In this document: positions 30,064 to 38,983 of the stretch, in pieces
Numbering within the stretch: the stretch's first letter is position 1
Layout: each line of letters begins with the position of its first letter
From: Aphanomyces cochlioides
Lineage: Eukaryota > Oomycota > Saprolegniomycetes > Saprolegniales > Verrucalvaceae
Reading direction: 5' to 3'
Assembly: GCA_019828595.1 (NCBI GenBank)
Contig: JAHQRK010000011.1
Coordinates: 1-64,000, forward strand
Length of the DNA: 64,000 bases
Program-made: the position numbers and the translations under genes
The notes under the pieces: model-generated
Database searches by the model: none
What the model was told of the DNA's origin: nothing
The model's input: the letters and a program-made list of their open reading frames with translations, nothing else

Positions 30064-30328
30064 TGTTGCGTCTGCAGCTCCATGCAGAAGTCGGTGAACC
30101 TCCAGGAAAGTCGGTCCATCTCTATTAGTGTGAGTTGACTGTGACACGGTTCAGGCGGTTCGGTTTGACTCGGTTCAGAAGGAAGTGACTAAGTGACTAG
30201 TGGGGGGAAGCTACAGAGGGCCTAAGCTTGTGTTAATGCCAGTTTGCATTTGTGGTTGCGTTGGGAGAACGCCGGTGTATCTGTGGTGCGGGAGTTCAAG
30301 ACGAGCTTCGCACTGTGGGTCTTGAACA
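30064..30328 (+). repeat. 3' LTR of gypsy element 1
   Basis: It starts TGTTGCGTCTGCAG and ends TTGAACA, immediately followed by the ACTGG target duplicate. It is the more complete of the two LTRs. Confidence 0.78.
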
Positions 30329-30517
30329 ACTGGCTACAGGAACTTCAATGGCGACAGGTACCTCGACGGTTTCCTCACTGGCTACAGGTGCCTCAGCGGC
30401 TACAGAAGCCGCTGGCTCATTTTTTTCGTCGACAACTGGCTTTTGGTTGATGTGTTGAGCGCACCATACAGCCTTGCGGCTGCATGGCATTCCGGTTATT
30501 CTAATTCCGTTGCACAT
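30329..30517 (-). pseudogene. 5' part of a small zinc-binding gene split by gypsy insertion
   Basis: From ATG at 30517 the minus strand encodes 63 codons: MCNGIRITGMPCSRKAVWCAQH, followed by a Val/Pro/Ala/Glu repeat (VASEETVEVPVAIEVPVAS). The spacing C-x-G...G-x-x-C...C-x2-H looks like the small zinc-binding module seen in many large-DNA-virus and algal proteins; no function is known to me. Gypsy element 1 entered at the end of the repeat and left a 5-bp duplication. The last 20 residues are at 22343-22405. A neighbouring minus-strand ORF starts at 30856. Confidence 0.6.
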
Positions 30518-30658
30518 GATTATGGTTATAGGTTAGTGGGTGGTTCGAAGTGTTCGATGGGAACTATATCTTTACATTCTTCGCTTAAGATAGAAATCAA
30601 AAGTTTCAAAATCCTGAATCTGAGACAAAAAAGATATCCGATGACATCTGGGGGGTGT

Positions 30659-30856
30659 CTAACCAAGAGCCATGCGCGTTTGCGCTCTTTGCTTTTTAAG
30701 GAGTCGGTATTGTCGCTGACGTTCGCGGATCTTCTCACGGTTGGCATCATCATATGCCTTTTGCTGGGCTAAGCGCTCAGCACGATGCTTTTCATAGTAG
30801 CGCTTATTAGCCGCAGCAAAGCGCTCCTTGCGGTCATTCTCATTTTCGTACACCAT
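30659..30856 (-). CDS. Small charged helical protein
   Basis: The 65-aa product (MVYENENDRKERFAAANKRY and onward) is almost all Arg, Lys, Glu, Gln, Ala and Tyr in helical repeats (NREKIRERQRQYRLLKKQR). Such repeats are frequent in small proteins of nucleocytoplasmic large DNA viruses and near transposon-encoded nucleases, but they are low-complexity and not diagnostic. It lies just upstream of the split zinc-binding gene on the same strand, so the two may have travelled together. Confidence 0.45.
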   Translation of the reverse strand: MVYENENDRKERFAAANKRYYEKHRAERLAQQKAYDDANREKIRERQRQYRLLKKQRAQTRMALG

Positions 30857-31661
30857 GATAAGACTTTGTATGATTGGTTGGTATCTACTACTTTACATGA
30901 TTTCATGATCCCGACAGTCTCCAGACTGATGGTCCTTTCATAATTAATACTTGAAACTACAACAAAAAATCGTTTTACCCAGGTTATCTAGTTGTAAGGG
31001 GACACTGTTCTAATTATGACCATAATTTGCACATTTAATATATCGCTACAAACAGTTAATATGACTTAAAAGGTTTGATATTTTATTCCGCTCTCAATAC
31101 ATATTCTGTGTCATTTTTTAGTTTCTCCATCGTTCCAAATTCTCCAATCATCAAAAAGAAGCTCAAAGTCCTGTAATGAAGCTGGAGTTCACGCAACGGG
31201 AACGAGGACCAACTCGATGGCAGCAACCGAAGGTATGAATCAAATGAGGATGTGGACAATGTCTGAGATCATTTATAGTTAAATTGTATCCCAAATCACT
31301 GGCAGTGTTTCTCTCAAGGAAGACTCCCTTTGAACAATTTGGCTTGCCATTTCTTCATGGCAGGACTCTTGATGACTTTCCTGACGCTGGGCAGTGCAAG
31401 TTGGCAAATGGTGATCCATCTTGAGTGAAGCGTGTCTTCCGCGGAGACATTATTGCAACGTTGAAACAGCACCAACCGTTCAAGTATGCAGCGGAAGCAG
31501 TGACATTGAGATGGTCAACCATTCGTCACGATGATTAACCATTTCAATGTCGCTGTGTTCGCTGTATTGTCAGCCAAGACAGCAAACGATTACCACTTGT
31601 CAAATGGGATCGTGATTGCACTAGTCGTGGCCATGAATATCAATGTTGGTATTAAGATTTA
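30857..31661. other. AT-rich spacer, no gene recognised
   Basis: No coding signal stands out. The part around 31440-31520 has short open frames on the plus strand, but they do not match a family I know. Confidence 0.4.
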
Positions 31662-33185
31662 TCAAACATTAACGATCTCTACGTAGTTTTGACTTTTGTC
31701 ATCAATGCAAAAGAAATCATCATTTGGCTGGAGCTCATCCATATCGAGTTCTCTCAAACTAGCAAGAGATTGAACAGCATCAGCGAGGCTCTCGTCGTTG
31801 TGGATTATTTCCATTTCATGATTCGACTGGGTAAGAGAGGGATTAATAATGCAACATTTGACAAAACCACTGGCAATAGTACTTCGTGGGATGGCTTCCC
31901 AGGCCTCGTTCACCCAATCAACTAGATCAAAGCGGCTTGGTGGGTCCAACGAAAACTTTTTTGAAAGCCTTTCGACGTTACTCTTTCGAGTAAGTAGTCA
32001 ACCCAAACTTTCTTATTATTGACTTCAAAGGTTTCATCCATGAGACGTCAGCAGGTTGACATATCAAAGTAAACGACGGCGGTATTTTCTCAACGACAAT
32101 ATCGAGCTCGGCAGCATAAGCAAGAACATCGTCTGTGAAATGACCACTAAAGTCATCCCAAAGTAATAAAATCTTTTTCAAATTCTTTCCTGAGCGGTAA
32201 CCAAAATGATACTTCAAGAATTGGAGAGAGAGGTGGCTGTTCCACCAAGCAGAAGGATTACCATGGATCTGTGATGGATGGCGCTCTTGCAATTGTTCAA
32301 TTTCTTCCCAGAGGAGTTTTCCAAATCCATTTCGAGTCTCTAAACTTTCATTCACAACCGCTTTAATTTTCGAAAGTTTAGTCTTCATGACCAAAAACAG
32401 AGGATACTTCGTCTCGTTGGCATCGGCAAGCACAATGGCAGTAATTCTGTCTTTATCGTGCTTACTAGTTTTGAACCATACTGTTTTGGCTCCATGATTG
32501 TCCCATGTTGTCTTTGGTAAATACTCGTAATTAATTCCAGTTTGGTCTGCATTAAAGAGGTCTTCAATTTCATTCTCCATAATTACACCACGAATATGAT
32601 CACTGAACTCCTTCAACTTTTGCTGCCCTTCTGCAAAATTCATTTGACCTGAACGGGTTTTGGCACGTATAGCAAATTGCCACCGTTTTGAAAATCCACG
32701 AAGCCATGATGGGCTGGCCAAAAATTGTTGTGCACTAAGACCAATTTCAATTGCAACTGACTTTGCCTTGTTAGCCACAAGAATGGATCTGACAGGAATT
32801 TCCTCTTGTCTCAGTTCTCCTATCCACAAGGCAATATTTCGCTCGGCATCAACGGGTAGAGTGGTGCCAAGTCCTAGCTGTCGTGAGCATAATTTATTTC
32901 GTGTTGCGGGGTTCATTGCTTCCTTAACAATGTGGTCTCGACGAGAGACCCAATCATAAATTTGTTACGAGCCGTTTCGCGACGAACGTTTGCACTGAAG
33001 TTGAAAAACTTGTCGAGGGTGGATTGCATCCCGTGCTTCTGGAACCAGTCAATGATAAAAAGCTTCTTAGTGTAGCTGAAGTAAACTTGCTGGTGCTGAG
33101 GCTGGGATTCACATCTGTTGTTCTTCACTACTGGACGCCCAGTCGCCCGACGCTGGGCTCGTGGTTCCTGTTGCGTGCACTCCAT
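31662..33185 (-). pseudogene. Second pogo-type transposase, minus strand
   Basis: Read from 33185 there is an N-terminal helix-turn-helix piece to 32913, then after a frame break a 312-codon frame (32916-31978), then a C-terminal piece (31949-31662). The middle block has a CENP-B-like region (SPSWLRGFSKRWQFAIRAK) and the DDE_1 core: NADQTGINYEYLP, LLLWDDFSGH and CQPADVSWMKPLK. All three Asp positions are filled. Only two frame breaks are visible, so it is younger than the relic at 17285. It differs clearly in sequence from the nested element at 27400. Confidence 0.85.
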
Positions 33186-33995
33186 TTTAAACTCTCGCTC
33201 AAGGCAATTTTGTGAACTGTGTCAACACCATAAAAGCAACCGTATAAATTTTCAAAAATATTAATGATAGGGGGAAAAATCGGACATTATTTTTTGGAGT
33301 TCCCGTGTCGGGATCATGAAATCATGTAAAGTACTATGTACACGCGAAAGAAAATCTGTGTGTCTGTGCACACTCAAAATGTCCGTGCGCTCTACCACCA
33401 TCCACTGGACAAAATAACCCTCCTTTTCCTGTTTTGGGTGTTCTACACTCAAAAATTGCCTTTTCCAAGTATACCACTCTCCTCACAATACTGGATACTT
33501 GTATGTACTCATCGTAATAAAATAATTAAATAAAATGGGAGCTCTCGCGAGAGTCCAGAAAAGTCTGTTGATTGGACAATAAAGTGAATTTCATGAGTAC
33601 AAGCCCCACACCCACAAACCCACAACTGTTGGACTTCCAGGAGAGGTGACATGCATGATGGACATATATTTTACAACACATGATGTAATGTCAGCTAAAA
33701 CTGTTTGGTCGTCATGTCAACCCTCTCTCTGCACTTGAAAACTGAGCGACAATCTCATTCAGAGGAGAACCGTGTGTTAAAGTGAATCATTAAGAGGTCA
33801 GAGTGATTCATGACACGACAGAGAGAATCGAAACGAGTCTCTTTGCCACTTGCTCTGACTGCAAATTGGGACTTTTGCCATCGACTGCACCCATCATGTC
33901 AGCTGTCGTCACGTACAGCGACGAGGGGTCAAATTATTTTAAAATTTCACACCATTATATATTTTGGCAAAATGCAACCAAATCCACCTTAAAAA
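33186..33995. other. AT-rich spacer before gypsy element 2
   Basis: Nothing coding is supported. A CTCTCGCGAGAG palindrome occurs near 33541. The stretch ends in AAAAA directly before the TGTGAG start of the LTR. Confidence 0.45.
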
Positions 33996-34863
33996 TGTGA
34001 GAAAGAAAATCTCAAGATAGAAGACATGAATGAGGTGAAGATCGGACAGCGAAGGAGTTTGTTTTCGCTCAGATGAAGCCTCAACTTAGCCGACGAGGAC
34101 ACGATGAGACCAAGTACAAGGAAAGACGAGCATCCGCTCTAAGCGAAGACGCGACCTGGGTCATTATCTCGAACCCACCAATCAAGATCAAAAGACATGA
34201 GACAAGCCAATCATGATCTCGGACACAATGGAGCACCGATCATCGACACCGGCTCGAACGCCGACAACCCGGAGCTTGGGAAAACACGATAATGCCAGCC
34301 AATGTGGACCTGACGAAGCCCTCTTTTGTACCAATGGTGGGCTCAGAGCTGTGAAGGCCAGCCTTCTCGAGTTTGAGCAATCAGCAGTGTAAAGAAACGA
34401 GTGCAAGGAGAAGCTCAGAGTCTCGAGGTGTAGAGAATCTGTAGTTAATGATGATAAAAAACTTCCGCTTTTGCTTTGTATGGATCACTGAGATCGTACT
34501 TACACTACCGTGAAGTTGACTACGCCAAGAAGTGTTGTTGGAGCCGCTGACTGTCTTTATTTGCTGCTGCGGTGTCCTGTGTCATTTGTGTGTACCTTTC
34601 ATTGTGTGCGCCGACCTTTGTACTGTTTCCCCCTCGTACTGTTTCCACCCTCTATTGCCCTGTACCCGTGCCCAAGTCACAGTCTTGTCGGGCAGCAAGA
34701 CTTCACTTATCCTCCCGAGCTCCCCCGAGTTCATCTTCCCCCATTTATCCCCACGTTGTTTGTGCTTGGCCTCACCCCATAGGAGTCGAAAGCCGTACAT
34801 CAAAGAACTATACCCATTATCCTTGTGCCGAGCGAGCCTTCTATCTCTCTCACCCCTATCACA
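33996..34863 (+). repeat. 5' LTR of gypsy element 2
   Basis: The 868-bp repeat differs from the 3' LTR at about two sites (near 34010 and 34770). It contains a T/C-rich stretch near 34550-34700 that could hold the transcription start region. Confidence 0.9.
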
Positions 34864-34865
34864 AG

Positions 34866-34882
34866 TGGAGCGCCAGACCGGG
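34866..34882 (+). promoter_or_regulatory. Primer-binding site of gypsy element 2
   Basis: TGGAGCGCCAGACCGGG begins two bases after the LTR. The leading TGG pairs with the CCA end of a tRNA. The identity of the tRNA cannot be told without the host tRNA set. Confidence 0.65.
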
Positions 34883-34893
34883 TTTAGCCTCCT

Positions 34894-36255
34894 ATGAGTT
34901 CAAACCCCAACAACATGGAAGGCTCGCCGCGACATGCGACCAGTGAGCGCCAAGTCAATGAAGGAAGCAATCTGCCGACTTCCCCGGCTTGGTATCCGAA
35001 GGAAGGCGAAGGCTTAGAATCTGCTAGCTTAGTCCATCCTTCGGCCCGAGGTGGTTCTAGACGTCTATCTCATGGCTCTGGGACCCCCTCTGAAACAGCC
35101 ACGACGCCTCATTCCGTGGTAACCATGGCTATGCTCGAAGCCAACAACGAGCAACTCATCCGATAGCTCATGACTATGATGAAGAGTACTACGCAACGTG
35201 CCCCTGAGCTTGACCATTGGATCGATGACGATCCTACCCCCGTGGGTATCCTCCAAGAGAACCCAAACACAATCCGGCTATTGCCCGTCGAAACGATACC
35301 CGTCTTTGATGGCAATCGCGATGATCGAGATGCGGCAGCTACATGGCTTAGCCGTTTCGAGGAAACCGCCTTTTCTTGTGGATGGAGCGATGTTGAAACG
35401 CTCCGACGCTTCAAGTTACATACGGCAAAGTCCGTTCAAGATTGGGCGAGTCAACTAGACCCCAGCTACAAGGCGTCCTGGCCGAACTTGCGAGCTCGAT
35501 TTCGGCGAGAATATGTGCGCAGCCGCGTGTCCAAGGAAGCTGTCTACTACAACATGACACAGCGCCCTGGCGAGCATGTGAAGGATTACTTCGTTAGGCT
35601 CAACGCTGCCGCCGTCAACATTCGGTTGGACTATCGACGTAGCCGCAGCATTCTGGACGACCATATCGACCGTTTTGCCAATTCCCTCCTGGGTACTGCG
35701 TTGGGAACTGTCATCCGCCAGCAACAATTTGTGTCGATTGATAATCTGGAGTCCTATCTGGACCGCCAACTTGCCAATGACACGAAGACCAAGTTCCGGC
35801 CGGACGCGATGCCCCCAAAGCAAAACGCCGGTACCATCCCCATCAGTGACAGAGTCAAAGCCAAGAAGAGCAATGTGCAATTTATGGATGAAGGCCCAGA
35901 CTCTCCCCGGATCCCGCCTTCTTATGCTTCGCCTCCTTATATTTGGTCTGACCAATATCAAGCGGAGATCTACGCGCTCGGAAGAAACAACAGCATGGCG
36001 AAGCGTATCCATTGCGGCGAATGCGGGCGAGAACATTACTCCATTGATGGGCAATGCTGGTCGAACGTTTTCTGTACGATGTGCAATAAGATGGGTCATC
36101 CCGAGAACAATTGCTTCAAGGCATGTGCAATCTGCACGCCACCCCACAACAAGTATGACCGATGCGAGAAGCGAGAAAGGGTGGCTGAATTGAAGGAGTT
36201 TCTAGAAGCGCATGCTATTGAAGGAATGCCATCGCTGGATTGTTTAAAATTCTAA
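34894..36255 (+). CDS. Gypsy 2 Gag, one in-frame TAG
   Basis: The frame from ATG 34894 to TAA 36253 is continuous except for a TAG at 35164-35166, probably a former CAG. Gag builds the particle and binds RNA. It shows a low-complexity N-terminus, a capsid-like core (IPVFDGNRDDRDAAATWLSRF, WPNLRARFRREYV, ETLRRF) and two C-terminal zinc modules: an irregular CGECGREHYSIDGQC and a canonical CCHC knuckle, CTMCNKMGHPENNC. It ends two codons after a UUUAAAA heptamer that probably shifts ribosomes into pol. Read-through or suppression of the TAG is possible but unsupported. Confidence 0.85.
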
Positions 36256-37349
36256 GTCCGGAGGTCCCGCGGAACCTCGATTGTGCCAGCGCGACCAAAC
36301 AAGAAACAAACCCGAGAAAAAGAAGGAAAATACAAGAAACTACAAAAAGAGGAAAACAAGAAAACCCCACAAAAATCAACCCGCTTGCTTTCGAGCCCCA
36401 GAAGAAACACCCCCTAGAGAAAAAGATCCCCGTAATATGGAATATAGCGCGCCATTCCAACTCTGTCATGCCATCAATCCATTTTGCCGCCAAGGACCGC
36501 ACAATCCTGCCTTGGGGTTTTGAGTTGAATGAAGGCGAAGAGCTGGGATTTTTCACGGAGCCGAAGGAAGGCGAAGGTCGACATCACCAAGCGTTGCTGA
36601 GCGCTCAGATTATGAATGAAGACACGGTGATCCTCGCCGACACTGGGGCCGACATGAGCGTGATCCATATTCGGGCTGTGGAGTGGCTAAAACTTCCGAT
36701 CGAACGTCGGAGAACTACTCGAATTGATGGACTTGGATCGAACTCCGTGCGTACAATTGGGACAGCGCCAGTCAAGATCACCTTGGGACGTGGAATCATT
36801 TATTGCCTGGAGCTTGACGTGTGCGACTTGGGAGACGTCGGGTTCAACATGGTGCTCGGGATGGATTTTCTATCCCGTGCTTGCATTACCATTGACACGA
36901 ATCGGCGTGAAATGAGTCTACCCGATGGAGAATGGGCTCCCCTGCTACATCAACCGACTCGCTATCGTCGTGGGACAATTCAGTATGTTCAAGTCTCAAA
37001 ACAGACTTGGATAAGCCCAGGAGACTCCATCATTGTCCCTTTGAAGGCCATCCCCGATTCGATTGAAGCCGATCGCACTCACTGGGTTCACCGCGGAAGA
37101 CGATGGGTTACGACAGGATTAACTGTATCCAATCGAGTGCCCGCAGCCTACCGAGTTACCAATGTGAGCCAATATGGAGTCAGTCTACTCCCTAGAACAA
37201 TCATTGGGGCTGTTTCTGCCCGAGGAGAGAGACCGCTTGATGCCCAAATGGACGCCCAAATGATTCGCGTCAACAACAATCGATACCGAGCTTGGGAAAA
37301 TGAAGTATACGAAGGCAGCTTTCCCTGCAGTTTCAGAGACAAAAAATAG
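36240..37349 (+). CDS. Gypsy 2 protease region of Pol
   Basis: After the predicted frameshift the protein runs through a basic linker to the retropepsin motif VILADTGADMSVIH, then VGFNMVLGMDFLSRACITID, the usual end of the aspartic protease. It continues for about 120 residues and stops at TAG 37347, after a run of six A. The RT region follows in a different frame. The ATG at 36240 lies inside gag and is probably not used. Confidence 0.8.
   Translation: MFKILSPEVPRNLDCASATKQETNPRKRRKIQETTKRGKQENPTKINPLAFEPQKKHPLEKKIPVIWNIARHSNSVMPSIHFAAKDRTILPWGFELNEGEELGFFTEPKEGEGRHHQALLSAQIMNEDTVILADTGADMSVIHIRAVEWLKLPIERRRTTRIDGLGSNSVRTIGTAPVKITLGRGIIYCLELDVCDLGDVGFNMVLGMDFLSRACITIDTNRREMSLPDGEWAPLLHQPTRYRRGTIQYVQVSKQTWISPGDSIIVPLKAIPDSIEADRTHWVHRGRRWVTTGLTVSNRVPAAYRVTNVSQYGVSLLPRTIIGAVSARGERPLDAQMDAQMIRVNNNRYRAWENEVYEGSFPCSFRDKK
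36243..36276 (+). promoter_or_regulatory. Probable -1 ribosomal frameshift signal between gag and pol
   Basis: In the gag frame the sequence is T TTA AAA, the X-XXY-YYZ slippery form, at 36243-36249, with the gag stop TAA at 36253. A -1 shift continues directly as ILSPEVPRN in the protease frame. About 11 nt downstream a stem can form (GAGGTCC, loop CGC, GGAACCTC, one bulged A). Confidence 0.7.
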
Positions 37350-37429
37350 GGACGACCATTATCAGGAAGCTGTCCGGAGTTACCCCCCATCATCACCTCG
37401 AGAACCCCCCAATCAGCTGTTGACTCAAA

Positions 37430-38983
37430 GTGGACTACGATCTCTACAAGCCTCCAAGGTTGCAAGTGATAACATGGAGAAGGAAGGAAGGCGAAATGGA
37501 TCTGTCCACGATGATCCAGAGAGGAAACAATTCGACCAAGAAGCCTGGTCGAGAGTACCAAGTGAGGGCGAGGATATGCCGCTTGGGGGAAGCCTACCTC
37601 ACCCTCAGATTTTCAATCTCAAGTCAGTGCCGGATGTCGATCAAAGCCAATGCGATCAGCCAATGCGATCACGAATTACAGATACGTGAGGGGATCGACA
37701 TGAGTCCTGACGAAATGGAGAATCAGTTGGCCCTGATACCGGAGATCTCTCCTTGCTCCGAGCCTGTGAAGATAGAAGACCTGGATTATGGCGAAGCCGA
37801 CCAGTCTGGCGAGGAGAAGGAGAAGATGCGAAAGGTCCTGGCCAAATATCAGAAATACTTCATTCAGTCGGGAAATGGCTTACCACCCGCTGCTCGAGGA
37901 GCTGTGTGCGACATCAACGTCAAGGGAGCAAAGCCCATCGCCCAACGAGCTCGACGAGTCCGACCCGAGCATCTGAAGCAACTGTTTGAATTACTGAAAG
38001 GATTGCTTGATTATGGGCTCATCACGTTCTCAAATTCCCCCTGGGCTTCGCCGATCGTAATTGTCCTGAAGAAGGGAGGCTCCAACATTCGCCTCTGCAT
38101 TGACTACCGAGCTGTCAACGACTTACAAGAATTGTTACTCTCCCCGATGCCGACCCTGGACAGCATGCTAGCGAATTTTGACGCTATTCAGTGGTTCTTA
38201 TCTTTGGACAACGCTAGCGGTTTCTGGGTGGTCCGTGCTACGAAGAGAGCAAGGCGAATCAGCGCTTTTATCTGTCCCCTAGGTCATTTCGAGTGGACAA
38301 GAATGGCGCAAGGATTGAAGAACGCTCCCATGATCTACCAGAGAATGATTTCAAATGCTCTATTCGGCTTTGTGGATTTACCACCTGGTGTTTGCGAAGT
38401 GAATGAGGAAGGCGAACCCCGGGACATGTTCAAAATTGATTATAGGTACCCTGAAGAGAAGATGCCACCCGTTGCCAACCGAACCTCATTTGCAGACGAC
38501 ATCAGTGATGGCGCAGAAACCTGGGATGGGATTGTGGAATTGACTGATCGGATTTTGGCCCGGTTGACCCATTTCAACATCAGTATCAGCGCAGCCAAGA
38601 ACAAGTTCGGGAAGCGAAGTATTGAATTTTTAGGCCATTGGATTGCTCAAGACGGATTGTCAGCCAGACCAAAAGGCCTAGCGCAATTGGTGAATCTCCC
38701 GTTCCCCGCCTCGCTACAAGGTGTCCAATCTTTCCTAGGTTCGTTGAACTTCTATTCGCGGTTCATCGAGAATTATTCCATCAAGGCAAGCAGCCTCCAC
38801 GAATTGTCACGAGAAGAAATCGAGGAAGGCGAAGTCTCAGAAGCATCAAGATTATCGTTTGAAGAACTAAAACGAGACTTTGCCGCCCTCCCAACCCTGA
38901 AACATTCCGTGGCTAATCAAGACGTTCATGTGCTGCTGTACAACGAGGTGGGCTATTTCCGCCACAGTGTGCCAAGAATTTGA
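37430..38983 (+). CDS. Gypsy 2 reverse transcriptase region
   Basis: The 517-codon frame holds a full gypsy RT: SPWASPIVIVLKKGG, IRLCIDYRAVND, FLSLDNASGFWVV (first Asp), HFEWTRMAQGLKNAP and SFADDISDG (the DD pair, with Phe-Ala before it). About 40 residues are inserted between LFGF and the DD box, as I recall for oomycete gypsies. LPFPASLQGVQSFLGSLNFYSRF closes the domain. The frame ends at 38983 inside the first RNase H. It is offset from both neighbours, so at least two indels or shifts are needed for one Pol. Confidence 0.85.
   Translation: MDYDLYKPPRLQVITWRRKEGEMDLSTMIQRGNNSTKKPGREYQVRARICRLGEAYLTLRFSISSQCRMSIKANAISQCDHELQIREGIDMSPDEMENQLALIPEISPCSEPVKIEDLDYGEADQSGEEKEKMRKVLAKYQKYFIQSGNGLPPAARGAVCDINVKGAKPIAQRARRVRPEHLKQLFELLKGLLDYGLITFSNSPWASPIVIVLKKGGSNIRLCIDYRAVNDLQELLLSPMPTLDSMLANFDAIQWFLSLDNASGFWVVRATKRARRISAFICPLGHFEWTRMAQGLKNAPMIYQRMISNALFGFVDLPPGVCEVNEEGEPRDMFKIDYRYPEEKMPPVANRTSFADDISDGAETWDGIVELTDRILARLTHFNISISAAKNKFGKRSIEFLGHWIAQDGLSARPKGLAQLVNLPFPASLQGVQSFLGSLNFYSRFIENYSIKASSLHELSREEIEEGEVSEASRLSFEELKRDFAALPTLKHSVANQDVHVLLYNEVGYFRHSVPRI

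Larger units (their letters stand above)
22411..30328 (+). mobile_element. Ty3/gypsy chromovirus, decayed, with nested pogo element
   Basis: LTRs of about 245-265 bp lie at 22411-22655 and 30064-30328, start with TG and end near TTGAACA, and share long identical blocks such as CACGGTTCAGGCGGTT. The left LTR lacks about 19 bp present in the right one. A 5-bp target duplication, ACTGG, flanks the element at 22406-22410 and 30329-30333. Gag, protease, RT, RNase H, integrase and a chromodomain follow in gypsy order. Stops and frameshifts are numerous. A 2.5-kb pogo element sits inside the chromodomain. Confidence 0.85.
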
